Origin: Alistipes sp.
Lineage (GTDB): Bacteria > Bacteroidota > Bacteroidia > Bacteroidales > Rikenellaceae
Direction: 5' to 3'
NCBI GenBank assembly: GCA_017560425.1
Contig: JAFZEX010000007.1
Coordinates: forward strand, 1 to 54,038
Length of the DNA stretch: 54,038 nucleotides
Shown: one piece after another, positions 21,874 to 30,711 of the stretch
Layout: each line of letters opens with the position of its first letter
Numbering within the stretch: position 1 is the first letter of the stretch
The notes under the pieces: generated by a model
Seen by the model: only the letters and a program-made list of their open reading frames with translations
Database searches by the model: none
Told to the model about the DNA's origin: nothing
Program-made: the position numbers and the translations under genes

Positions 21874-24534
21874 CTACATCTTACGCACGCAACGCACACG
21901 ATTAGACTTAGTACGCTCGTGATAGCCATGCTCACCATTCTTCGTCTCAATCAAATCATACAAGTGTCCCAAGTGAACGAAATATTTAGCATCTCCGTTT
22001 TTTGTGTCTGTGTAGCGCTCATCGCCATTTCTAGAGCCGATAACCTTCGGAGGGTTGCTATTATTATCTGCTGTTGACTTAGTAGCTATATCGTATGTAC
22101 CATTCTTCCAGCGAGGCATCTCGTAGAAACAACCAAGATTGGTATAGCCTGTCTCAGTGCGCGGAACAAAATTATAAGGCTCTGTCATCAAGCCACTCGT
22201 AACATAATCATACCCTCCATCTACCCTGGTAACCTTTGTTGCTCGTGCATACTCGGTATTATCAATATACATTGGGGTGGCAGATGTTGTAGTTATATAC
22301 TTGAACGATGACCATGACCACTCCTTATACTCGTAATAGAAAATATTTTTAATGTATGCTGGCTGTGAGGTCCAGTAGTAGTTATCCTGAAACTCCTTGA
22401 AGGTGCCATAAGCCGTAATAATAAAATCCTCCAACTCATCGGCAGATGGGAGATACCAGACAAGATCCTCCTCCTTGATAGTGCCGTCTGCCTGTCGCTT
22501 ATTTCGATTATAGCAATACTCCACAGCACCGCTTGCCCCCTCAGCCATTGTGAGGATCTTTACATTTTTGGCAATCTCTTTCGTGAACTCATGACCTGCG
22601 TGATTATGTACCTTGTCAGCACCATTAGTCTTTGCAAAACCATCGTGCTTCTCGATATAAAAATCATATGTGGGAAGCAGTGTGTTTTTAACAAATTCAG
22701 TCCAATCGTCGTTTGACTCGCTCAACTGGAATGACCTATATTTATATGACAGCTGCTTGCCATTCAAGCCCCATGGCATACCCTCATCTCGGGTTTGTCC
22801 ATACGAGTCCTCGGCATCGTAGTTGTAGAGATACTCCTCGTACTGCTCGATGTAGTAGTCTTTGCCAGAATCAGCTCCTGTTACCTTATGCAAGCCGTGC
22901 TGCACAATCTTATAGTCCTTATCCACGCCAGCGTATGATACACGAACAATAGCGGTGCGAGATACAGTTGAGGTGTTCTCATCAACATATATCCATACCG
23001 TCTGATTATCACGTGTGAGGTTGTTCACAGTGACACTCGTGCTTGCCGAAAGCGTGTTGCTAAGAAGGTCGGTAGTGAAATACTTACGCTTACCCTTCGA
23101 CGAGCCCTCAGTGGTGATGTGGTTCGCAGTGTTGCCACTTAGCTCCAAACGTATCCATGCGGGGATATTATTCGTTGTGCCTTTCTCGTCAAGAATCTGC
23201 ACAGTCGCCGATGTGCCCGTAGGAACATCCTCGCCAACAAGGCGCAGACGCATAGGACGCACCTCGTAGTGGGCATCGAGCAACGACTCACGGCGCAAGT
23301 TGATAACAAGAGGTGTAGAGCGTTTAACGTTAACACGCCAGTCGATAGAGACACCATCTTCTTCTACAGACTGGTCTGTTGAAGCAGATATACCACGAAT
23401 GGTGACGCTATTATCGTAGTGCGTGTTGCGGATAATGTTAAAGTCGTCGTAGTTGTTCTCGCCCAAGTAGATGTTATAGTCTACATCGTAGACATGGCCC
23501 TGGTGGTCGGTGTACTTACCAGTGATGGTCACATAGGTAGCCGCCTTACCATCAACCAACTTATTCTTATAGCGCTGGCGATACTTCTCACGCTCGTCAG
23601 CAGAGGCACTCTTAAGCTCGTCAGGCAACACATCGTTGATGCTCTTCGAGGGGCTGAGATAGCGCTCGGGGAGGTAGAAGTCGAACTTGGCGGTGGTAGC
23701 ACCCTGCGCATAGTTGCCCATGCTAACCTCGCCCGAAGAGGCGATAACAGCAGTATCGTCGTTGGTCGATGAGTTGGCATCTACCGTAGCAGCGATGTTA
23801 TTTACCTCGTAGCTCAAGAGGTCGAAGCGTGGTGCCTTGTTGCCCACAATCTCCTGGTCGGGCTTCACGCTGATGGTAAACGAGAACTTGGCATATACCG
23901 ACTTAAGAGGAATCTCGAGGTTGTCGGTAGGCGTGCCACCAACCAAAGGCAGACCATCGGTATTATTGGCTGTCTGCGTAGGCTTGAGAATAAGCTCGAT
24001 GCCGTCGGCATCCTGTGTGCTGATGGTGTTACCCAACGAGCCCATCATGGGGAAGCCATTTGCGGGGACATCATCGACGTTGGCATTAGCAGCAACAGCA
24101 CACGTGGTGAAGTACTCCAACGACTTACCCACGCCCTCTTCTGCGGTTTGGGGGAAGTCGGCAGAGTCCTGCATATTTGCGAAGATGTACATCGCAAACT
24201 GCTTATCGGTGTAGTTGTTGAAGATAGCATCGTGGCGGTCTACGATAAATACGATGCTGCCGCCCAGCTCGAAGTCGTAGTACAAGCAGTTGCCAATCGC
24301 GCCATTCTCGATAGGGAACAGCGCCAAGCCCATAGATGTCACCTTAGGCTCGTCGCCCTCCTTCTTCGAGCGTGTTGCCACGTCGCAGTCGGAGTACTGA
24401 GCAACACGGCCAACAACCTGCAAATATTGTGATGCGTGCCCAGGTGTTGAGTTCACATCATCTATATCACTAAACGAGCACGCAGCCGCCATAATGAGGG
24501 CTGCACATGCTACCAATATATGTGTAAATCTCAT
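21874..24534 (-). CDS. DUF4906-type fimbrial tip/adhesin lipoprotein
   Basis: The 886-residue protein has a lipoprotein signal (MRFTHILVACAALIMAAAC). The N-terminal half (about 40-400) has fimbrillin-like sections, such as YAKFSFTISVKP and FYLPERYLSPSKS. The C-terminal part resembles DUF4906, with GLHKVTGADSGKDYYIEQYEEYLY and a lectin/sulfatase-modifying-like end (YWTSQPAY and RVRCVRKM). Large DUF4906 proteins commonly close Bacteroidales fimbrial operons and are thought to form the tip. It is the last gene, 13 bp after the neighbouring fimbrillin and before the strong terminator. Confidence 0.75.
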   Translation of the reverse strand: MRFTHILVACAALIMAAACSFSDIDDVNSTPGHASQYLQVVGRVAQYSDCDVATRSKKEGDEPKVTSMGLALFPIENGAIGNCLYYDFELGGSIVFIVDRHDAIFNNYTDKQFAMYIFANMQDSADFPQTAEEGVGKSLEYFTTCAVAANANVDDVPANGFPMMGSLGNTISTQDADGIELILKPTQTANNTDGLPLVGGTPTDNLEIPLKSVYAKFSFTISVKPDQEIVGNKAPRFDLLSYEVNNIAATVDANSSTNDDTAVIASSGEVSMGNYAQGATTAKFDFYLPERYLSPSKSINDVLPDELKSASADEREKYRQRYKNKLVDGKAATYVTITGKYTDHQGHVYDVDYNIYLGENNYDDFNIIRNTHYDNSVTIRGISASTDQSVEEDGVSIDWRVNVKRSTPLVINLRRESLLDAHYEVRPMRLRLVGEDVPTGTSATVQILDEKGTTNNIPAWIRLELSGNTANHITTEGSSKGKRKYFTTDLLSNTLSASTSVTVNNLTRDNQTVWIYVDENTSTVSRTAIVRVSYAGVDKDYKIVQHGLHKVTGADSGKDYYIEQYEEYLYNYDAEDSYGQTRDEGMPWGLNGKQLSYKYRSFQLSESNDDWTEFVKNTLLPTYDFYIEKHDGFAKTNGADKVHNHAGHEFTKEIAKNVKILTMAEGASGAVEYCYNRNKRQADGTIKEEDLVWYLPSADELEDFIITAYGTFKEFQDNYYWTSQPAYIKNIFYYEYKEWSWSSFKYITTTSATPMYIDNTEYARATKVTRVDGGYDYVTSGLMTEPYNFVPRTETGYTNLGCFYEMPRWKNGTYDIATKSTADNNSNPPKVIGSRNGDERYTDTKNGDAKYFVHLGHLYDLIETKNGEHGYHERTKSNRVRCVRKM

Positions 24535-24547
24535 ATCTTATCCTTGT

Positions 24548-25642
24548 TTACTCAAATTCGTAATCCACCTTAATGTCGTCCCACTCGTCAGAGGTGATGA
24601 TGCTGATAGATACTGCCGACGATGTGAATGTCATTTGCAGATAGTAGCGGCTGCCCTCCTTTAGTGGCTGCTTAAATGGGGTCTCGATGGTCTGCGTAAA
24701 TACGTCGCTGCCTCCCTCCGAGATAAACTCGCCATTAGGGCGACGCTTCTTATACTTTACCGTCGTGGTCACCTCGAGGTCGTCATCCTCCTGAGGGATA
24801 AATATCATCGAGCTGTTGTTCTGCGCAGTGATAGGGCGAAGCGTAGCATCCTCGTTGTAGTTGATATATATACCCGAGCCACTATCTTCTGATATGATTT
24901 GGTAATAGGGGTTGGCACCCGTTGCTGGGGTGCGCTCCGACGCAATACGCCTATCCAAGTATATCTTAGCCTCCTGATAGTGGACATTCTTAAACTGTAG
25001 AGCGAGGTCTACGATGTCGATCGTAATCTTCTCCGTGATAACCGTATTTGCGTTGTTAGGGTCGTCGTAGCTATGCTCGTAGAAGTTCATCGCAACAACA
25101 TCTACTGCCGATAGACGGTGGTAGAAGTCGAAATAGACGTATGGGCTACTGCTGAGGCTGGTATCCTCAAACATTGCTGTCATAACATCGCGATGCTCGG
25201 CGGTGTCGTTAAAGTCGGGAGCATAGGTCACATAGGGCGTTCCCTCGACATCTACGCCACTCGCATTTAGGCTTGATGGATAGTAGGCAAAGAAGGTGTA
25301 CTTACCGCCTTGCCACTCCTTGACGGGCGAGTATGTATAGTTTCCGTTCGAGTGTGTTACCAGCTGTGGAACATTTTCAAAAACATTGGGCTTAGCCGTA
25401 ACACGATAGGTGCTCCACTTGTTGTTGAAGTCGTAGGTGTAGCCATATACTCGAAAGTTTCGTTGAAGCACTGTGCCACCCACCAACGAGGCACGTGTGC
25501 TGACGCCCGCATCGAGATAGATGTATGGCTTTGTGGGCACAATTATCTGATCGTCAGGCGTTATGCCGCTCTTGCTACAGCCACACAATAGCATGGCAAC
25601 GAGTAGAAATATGTAGTTTGCTCTCTTCATCTTCACTGCCAT
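24548..25642 (-). CDS. Fimbrillin-family lipoprotein (third subunit)
   Basis: I choose the ATG at 25642, which overlaps the upstream stop (TAATG); an ATG four codons later is equally good. The signal is MKRANYIFLLVAMLLCGC. The approximately 364-residue protein has typical fimbrillin features: STRASLVGG near the mature start, a GKYTFFAYYPSS strand, and FYHRLSAVDVV in the central strand. Mfa/FimA-type subunits are exported as lipoproteins, trimmed at an N-terminal Arg, and polymerise by strand exchange. The shorter, less canonical sequence compared with the major subunit suggests a minor or tip-proximal one. Confidence 0.8.
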   Translation of the reverse strand: MAVKMKRANYIFLLVAMLLCGCSKSGITPDDQIIVPTKPYIYLDAGVSTRASLVGGTVLQRNFRVYGYTYDFNNKWSTYRVTAKPNVFENVPQLVTHSNGNYTYSPVKEWQGGKYTFFAYYPSSLNASGVDVEGTPYVTYAPDFNDTAEHRDVMTAMFEDTSLSSSPYVYFDFYHRLSAVDVVAMNFYEHSYDDPNNANTVITEKITIDIVDLALQFKNVHYQEAKIYLDRRIASERTPATGANPYYQIISEDSGSGIYINYNEDATLRPITAQNNSSMIFIPQEDDDLEVTTTVKYKKRRPNGEFISEGGSDVFTQTIETPFKQPLKEGSRYYLQMTFTSSAVSISIITSDEWDDIKVDYEFE

Positions 25643-26649
25643 TATTTGATGATAACTGTTCCTCCCACCTGAGGTGTTCCCCAAGGGTCTACCTTTGTCT
25701 GAATGTAGTATACGGTGATATCTGTTACCTGTGATAGCACCACGTTGTAGGTGTACTCCTTGCCTGAGTCCCATGTTGTGGCTGGTAAGACAGTCTCCAA
25801 TTCTGCTGCCTCCCAATCTGCGGCATTCTGTCGCTTTAGCTCATACTCGATCTTTAGTGCTATGTTGTTCGATGCGTCGATAGTCTGTGGTAGGAGCATC
25901 AGCTCGTTAAATGGCACAGATGCCACACCACCAAACACGTACGAGTCATCTTTTTTGCTAGCGCCGCCAATGTTATCGCTATCTGCAAGCGTGTTGTTCT
26001 CGTAGACCATTGCCAACTTCTCGTTGGTTGGTGCCCACGTGTCGGTTGTGCTTGAGTATGTGCCCGCCTTGCGAATGTTCGATAGCGTAACCTTTCTAAT
26101 TCGCATCTGGTCGTTCTGGTGCTTTACGCCTTCACGCCACACATTGATGCTCACCTTCGAAAGTATATGCTTAAAAGTAAGTTCAACTTTCTTTGATGGG
26201 TCGAAGTTTGTGGCATTCGTGTCTATAGTGTTTGTTGCCACGAGGTAGTCTTGCGCCGATGGTGTGTCAGATAGTGTTAGCTGCACAGCGCCTGTTGATG
26301 GGTTGATGGTGTAGATTGTGCCCTCTTCGTCGTAGGGGTATGTCGCCACAAATGTGAAGCGGGTGTCGTCGAGCCAATATTTCGCAGGACTATATACCCA
26401 CTCGCCGCCAACATTTTTCACCAACACGTTCTCCATGTAGGCGTAGTTGGTCTGCACGCTGTTGTTGATAAATGCCCACACGCCAAAGCCCTCGTCCTGG
26501 AGGTTGCTTTCGTCGGCACGTGTCACCGCTGCCTCGAGCGTGATAGGAATATCCTTTAGCTCAATCTGCGGATTCTCCTCGCCGTTCTCGCAGGCGGTGA
26601 GACATAGCGCACACAGAGCTATTATATATATAGGTATAAAACGTTTCAT
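25642..26649 (-). CDS. Fimbrillin-family lipoprotein (second subunit)
   Basis: The 335-residue protein has signal MKRFIPIYIIALCALCLTAC. The mature start is followed by ITLEAAVTRADES, whose Arg fits a trypsin-like maturation site, then FGVWAFINN, WVYSPAKYWLDDTRFTFVATYPYD and LTFKHILSKVSINV, all fimbrillin hallmarks. It overlaps the next gene by one base and lies 100 bp after the major fimbrillin gene, behind a stem-loop that may lower its expression. Confidence 0.85.
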   Translation of the reverse strand: MKRFIPIYIIALCALCLTACENGEENPQIELKDIPITLEAAVTRADESNLQDEGFGVWAFINNSVQTNYAYMENVLVKNVGGEWVYSPAKYWLDDTRFTFVATYPYDEEGTIYTINPSTGAVQLTLSDTPSAQDYLVATNTIDTNATNFDPSKKVELTFKHILSKVSINVWREGVKHQNDQMRIRKVTLSNIRKAGTYSSTTDTWAPTNEKLAMVYENNTLADSDNIGGASKKDDSYVFGGVASVPFNELMLLPQTIDASNNIALKIEYELKRQNAADWEAAELETVLPATTWDSGKEYTYNVVLSQVTDITVYYIQTKVDPWGTPQVGGTVIIK

Positions 26650-26687
26650 ACTTTATAGTTTTTCGGGAGCGTGTTGCTCCTCTTAGG

Positions 26688-26717
26688 GGATATGGAGGGT
26701 TTCAATCCTCCATATCC
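26688..26717 (-). other. Intercistronic stem-loop in the fimbrial operon
   Basis: GGATATGGAGG and CCTCCATATCC form an 11-bp stem with an 8-nt loop, flanked by smaller hairpins (26666-26681 and 26724-26739). There is no T tract, so partial termination or protection of the upstream major-subunit mRNA end is more likely than full termination. Confidence 0.6.
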
Positions 26718-26749
26718 AAGCTTATGCAGTCATGCTGCATAGAGTGTTG

Positions 26750-27778
26750 TTACTCGATAGTAGTTGCGCCAGTAGCGGGTGCCCAATCCTCAACAGCAGG
26801 ATCAAAGAAGATCTGGTTGCTCTTAGCAATGATTGAGATTGTGTAAGTGATGTTCTTGTTCATCTCCCAGCTTGTAAGACCCATAGTGTTCAACTTGATA
26901 GCCGTTGGAGTGTACTGCTTAACGCTGATAGTTGTGCCATCCTGCTTCTGAGTAACAGTGTAAACTACCTCTACAGTTACATCGTCAGCAAGTATCTGTG
27001 GAAGAACGTACTGAGTCTTCTCATCGTATGCAACTACAGAGTCATCAGCGAGATTTACGTCAGATGTCCAAGTAAGAGGTGTTGTTGAACCTCCATTTGG
27101 AGTCCATACGTTGTTAGCTACTGACCATGTACCACGTGAAGCATCGTTTGTGCCAGCGTTTTCAAGAGTTACTGAACCTGTGTGGTGAGTGTTCAATGTA
27201 ATCTTATCAACAACGATCTCGTAAGTAGTGTTTGCACCAGTTGCAGTCTCAGCTGGATATGCATTCTTAACCTGGAAGTTTACCTTTGCCAAAGCGTGGT
27301 GGAAGAGAGTAGGAACACCATCGAAACCATAAGTATTAACATTTGCGCTGAAACGTACAGCCTTGTCAGCATACATCAAATCTACATCAGCAACAGTGTA
27401 GTTGTCGTAGGTGTAAGTATCAGCACCATTGTAATCGTAAACGATCTCTGGCGCAACTGTTGTAGGGTAGTAAGCGATGAAGTCTACAGTACCATTGATT
27501 GGCCAATAGTATGGAGTAGCTGTTGTCCACTTGCTATCAGCATAAGCAATTGTCTCGTTAGTCATCATCTGAACCTCTGTGCCAGCAGCGTCGTGTGACC
27601 ATGCGTTTACGCCGAATGTCTTAGTTGTGTCAAATGCACCCTCGGCACGTGTCTGTGCCACATAGTTTGCTACCTCGAACGAGATAGGAGTCTCGCACTT
27701 AGGCACGTAGACCTCGTTCTTCATACAGCCTGTGAGTGCTACACCCACCATTGCTGCCAACAAAAATAACTTTTTCAT
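26750..27778 (-). CDS. Major fimbrillin (Mfa1/FimA-type shaft subunit)
   Basis: The 342-residue protein has a lipoprotein signal (MKKLFLLAAMVGVALTGC), then ETPISFEVANYVAQTRAEGAF with a processing-type Arg, FGVNAWSH, TPYYWPINGTVDFIAYYP and LFHHALAKVNFQVKN, matching fimbrillin donor-strand proteins. Codon choice is more biased (frequent GTA, ACT, GCT) than in the flanking genes, as expected for an abundant structural protein. It is the third gene of the operon and is followed by stem-loops, which could raise its level over the minor subunits. Confidence 0.85.
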   Translation of the reverse strand: MKKLFLLAAMVGVALTGCMKNEVYVPKCETPISFEVANYVAQTRAEGAFDTTKTFGVNAWSHDAAGTEVQMMTNETIAYADSKWTTATPYYWPINGTVDFIAYYPTTVAPEIVYDYNGADTYTYDNYTVADVDLMYADKAVRFSANVNTYGFDGVPTLFHHALAKVNFQVKNAYPAETATGANTTYEIVVDKITLNTHHTGSVTLENAGTNDASRGTWSVANNVWTPNGGSTTPLTWTSDVNLADDSVVAYDEKTQYVLPQILADDVTVEVVYTVTQKQDGTTISVKQYTPTAIKLNTMGLTSWEMNKNITYTISIIAKSNQIFFDPAVEDWAPATGATTIE

Positions 27779-27845
27779 AGTGTTAATTGTTAGTGAGTTA
27801 AATAATTAATTGTTTATAAATTTTGGTTTGTTTAATGTTTTTACT

Positions 27846-28883
27846 TTATGAAATAGGGATTGTTACATTCTCGTCTACCCAGTCATCGACCTCGGGATTA
27901 AAACCACCACCACCATCACCGCCAGGAGGTGTGATAGGCACGGGCAACTCCCACACATCCTCGATGATCAACCAACGGCGCTCACGAGCATCTTCGGTGA
28001 GGAATGCCTTGGTCATGTCGATAGTCTTCTCGGCATACTCGCCCTCACGGGTCATGGCCTGGAACGTGATGTGGAGCTCACTTGGCACGTCGTCGATACG
28101 TCCGAAGGTGTTGAACACGCCACACAACACATCCTTGTTCTCGTCCTCGATACGCTCGTCGGTGCTCTTCTGCATCTCGATATATAGTGCCGACGACTCC
28201 TCCTCGTGGCGGGTGTTTGCGCCAATGGCATTTGTTGCCGAGAGTCCTGTGAGCACGGCAGTGGCACTTGAGGCATACTGCAAGTTCTTCACACGTATCT
28301 GTACGTAATAGGTGTCGATAATGGTGTTAGCGTCGAGCTCGAGGGTCTTCACGTCGCTATGTGCCTCGACATAGAGGTCGGCATCACGTGCCACAAACAG
28401 GTGGTCGGGCTCGTAGTAGATATGCTCGTTCTCGATGGCTCTGCCCCTAAGGCTGCGATACTTCGACTCGGGAATCTCCTCGGTATATGCGGTGATGTTG
28501 TCCCACTTCTGCTCGCCACGGATAAATGTTGATGGGGTGTCGAAGTTGTATGCCAACACTCGGTAGTGTCCCGGTGCTAGCATCACATTACCCATCATCA
28601 CATCGTTGCCCTCCTCGTCAACGCTCTTCTCGGTGAGGAAGCCCTCCGAGAGGATGCGGCTGCCCGACTCGTTGTAGAACAGCACTCGCAACACGTCGGT
28701 GTGGAACTTGGGCACAGCAATCTTGTCGTTGTAGATGCCCGATGTTACGTTAGGAATATCGTTGTAGTTGATCTTGATATTCAACACGGCACGGTGGTCG
28801 GGCTCAACAAGAGTACGACGATGACAGCTCGTGACAAGCACAAGGGCGCAGAGCAGCATAACTATGATTCTCAGTCTTCTCAT
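27846..28883 (-). CDS. DUF5119-type fimbrial anchor/accessory lipoprotein
   Basis: The 345-residue protein has signal MRRLRIIVMLLCALVLVTSC followed by RRTLVEPDHRAVLNIKINY, typical of DUF5119 and FimB/Mfa2-like proteins, with LRVLFYNESGSRIL and APGHYRVLAYNFDT. It ends in a Gly/Asp/Trp-rich tail (GGDGGGGFNPEVDDWVDE). Such proteins usually anchor the fimbria to the outer membrane and limit its length. Its start overlaps the end of the DUF3575 gene by 4 bp, so translation is coupled. Confidence 0.8.
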   Translation of the reverse strand: MRRLRIIVMLLCALVLVTSCHRRTLVEPDHRAVLNIKINYNDIPNVTSGIYNDKIAVPKFHTDVLRVLFYNESGSRILSEGFLTEKSVDEEGNDVMMGNVMLAPGHYRVLAYNFDTPSTFIRGEQKWDNITAYTEEIPESKYRSLRGRAIENEHIYYEPDHLFVARDADLYVEAHSDVKTLELDANTIIDTYYVQIRVKNLQYASSATAVLTGLSATNAIGANTRHEEESSALYIEMQKSTDERIEDENKDVLCGVFNTFGRIDDVPSELHITFQAMTREGEYAEKTIDMTKAFLTEDARERRWLIIEDVWELPVPITPPGGDGGGGFNPEVDDWVDENVTIPIS

Positions 28884-30376
28884 CTGCTGCCTCCCTTCTT
28901 GTTATAGCCAATGTTGAATGGTACTACGAGCGACACCTTGAGCTTTGTAGGGCCAAAGTAGCGTAGGCGACCATAACCCAACTTGTCGATATATAGCTCG
29001 CTGTAGTCGTCGGCAGGGAAGTAGTTGCGGTAGTCGGTTGTAAGATAGCCTACCGATAGCGCAAACTCAAGACTTATGCGCTTCTGCTTGCCCACACGCA
29101 TGGCGTAGCCATAGGTTAGACCCGCCGACCAAAACTCGCCCTGGTGTGCAGGGTTGTAGTCCTTCTGAATGTCGTACATCGCCGACATTCCATATACGCC
29201 AAGGAAGTGGCCACCAAGCCTATCTACCTTGTTCACGTTGTTTCTAAACCAATAGCGACCCTCCACGCCGAGCTCAAGAAGCTGCAAGCAGTATTTGTTG
29301 CCGCTCTCCCACCAAGGGAATAGATACTCGACAGCCACCGAGAAATGACGTGATATAGGCACCTCCACCTCGGCATTTAGCACGGTGAGAGCGTCGTAAA
29401 GCATGTTGCTCTTTAGGGCAACAACCATTGTATCTCGCTTGATGATAGGTTCAATTCTTGCTGTTGGCATCTCGGCAACCTCCTCGGTTGGCTGCTCCTG
29501 AACAATGCTCTCGGCTACCTCGTCCGCCACCTTCTCCGCAACCTCGTCCGCCACCTTCTCCGCAACCTCGTCCGCCACCTTCTCGGCAACTTCGTCCGCC
29601 CCCTTCTCGGCAACCTCGTCAGCCCCCTTCTCGGCTACCTCTTGTGTTGGCTTCTCCTCGGCAACAACCTCAGTTGGCTTCTCCTCGCTAAGTTGAGAGC
29701 TCTTTGTTGGGGTAGCCTCTGCGATGTGTTCTGCCACCTCTTGCTGAGCTACACTCTCAATAGTTGCGGGTGTTACCTGCTTGCCGTTAGAGTAAATCTG
29801 ATAGATTGCCGAATTACGCAGAGCGGGGTAGTACCTATTATATATATAGTCGTACTCGGGGTCACGCTCCAATCGCCATTTTCGAGTGCCAACAGATATT
29901 GTTTCGTTGTCGAGAATTGCGAGAATTCGAGCTTTGCTGTTGCTCGAAAGTTTTGTGTCGTTTACAATAAATTCTCTGAGCTCCGACCACGCCTCACCCT
30001 CGGCAGAAACTCGCAAACGAGAGCCCAACTCGGGATACTTTTCGTTCATGTATGCACGCATAGAATTTGCACGCTTGCGAGCAAGGGCGATGTTGTGTTC
30101 TAGAACACCTTCGGGCGAAGCCTTTGTGGTGATTACAATAGAGTCGATGCGCTCGCCATTTAGACCCTTAATTGTGCGATCGAGCTGCTCAAAGGCACTT
30201 TTGTTGTTGCGATAGTTGGGGTCGATGGCATAGCTGTCAAACCTAAAGTTGATCTTAAATGTCGTGTCTTGGCTATTGTCGCACGACAATGCATCACCAC
30301 CCCTTGCTGTTGATAGCGAGGTGATTAGCATAAGTGCTGCCAATGCAACAATTCTGTATATTGCCTTTAACGACAT
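28880..30376 (-). CDS. OmpA-like/DUF3575 outer-membrane protein with an 8-residue repeat
   Basis: The 498-residue protein has a signal peptide (ITSLSTARG, cleavage near 26), an OmpA-like periplasmic domain (about 40-140, INFRFDSYAID and ITTKASPEGVLEHNIALARKRANS), a linker holding about five repeats of ADEVAEK[VG] (246-287), and a C-terminal DUF3575 beta-barrel (about 315-498). The 24-bp DNA repeats are nearly identical, so copy number may vary by slippage without frameshift. This pair of domains typically heads fimbrial operons. It has the promoter at 30422-30452. Confidence 0.85.
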   Translation of the reverse strand: MSLKAIYRIVALAALMLITSLSTARGGDALSCDNSQDTTFKINFRFDSYAIDPNYRNNKSAFEQLDRTIKGLNGERIDSIVITTKASPEGVLEHNIALARKRANSMRAYMNEKYPELGSRLRVSAEGEAWSELREFIVNDTKLSSNSKARILAILDNETISVGTRKWRLERDPEYDYIYNRYYPALRNSAIYQIYSNGKQVTPATIESVAQQEVAEHIAEATPTKSSQLSEEKPTEVVAEEKPTQEVAEKGADEVAEKGADEVAEKVADEVAEKVADEVAEKVADEVAESIVQEQPTEEVAEMPTARIEPIIKRDTMVVALKSNMLYDALTVLNAEVEVPISRHFSVAVEYLFPWWESGNKYCLQLLELGVEGRYWFRNNVNKVDRLGGHFLGVYGMSAMYDIQKDYNPAHQGEFWSAGLTYGYAMRVGKQKRISLEFALSVGYLTTDYRNYFPADDYSELYIDKLGYGRLRYFGPTKLKVSLVVPFNIGYNKKGGSR

Positions 30377-30421
30377 AGTTTTATTAAGGTTCGATAACTC
30401 TCTTTAGAGTACAATTATGCA

Positions 30422-30452
30422 CAAATTTATGTTTTTTTTTTTTTTTCTACAA
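30422..30452 (-). promoter_or_regulatory. Promoter of the fimbrial operon
   Basis: On the minus strand TTG (30452-30450) and TAAATTTG (30429-30422) are 20 nt apart. The spacer contains a run of about 16 A (plus-strand T run 30432-30446), a homopolymer whose length could slip and alter spacing, a possible phase-variation switch. Confidence 0.75.
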
Positions 30453-30630
30453 GGTTTTTGGAAAATATTTTTAATAAAATTTAACTCTGCTAATCTCGCT
30501 GATTTTCAGTGTGTTTTTTTGTTGTCGTTTGTTGTTGTGTGTTATTGGAAAAATAGTCCAATTTCTTGAGGCCTTATCTTCGGTTATATGTAACAAATAT
30601 TCCGTAAATTTGGTTATTGAGAATATTTAA

Positions 30631-30681
30631 AAATTGATGGGGGTATCTCAACTTATTTCGGTTGGATACCCCCATCAATTT
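30631..30681 (-). terminator. Terminator of the second lipoprotein unit
   Basis: A perfect 17-bp stem (AAATTGATGGGGGTATC and its complement) with a 17-nt loop, 31 bp beyond the stop of the 900-residue lipoprotein, followed on the minus strand by T-rich sequence. Nothing else is seen in 30453-30630 beyond A/T-rich DNA. Confidence 0.8.
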
Positions 30682-30711
30682 GGGTTGTTTTACGCCCGTA
30701 GGCGCTATTGT

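Noticed and set aside
21496-21922. Open frames encoding repeated Phe-Val-Pro/Leu or Asn-Gly-Thr
   Set aside because: Products of the ATGGGACGA-type minisatellite; they cross a terminator and a palindrome and have no supporting signal.
25645-25816. Upstream extension of the third fimbrillin to 25816
   Set aside because: It lies inside the previous gene in another frame and lacks a signal peptide; the ATG at 25642 does not.
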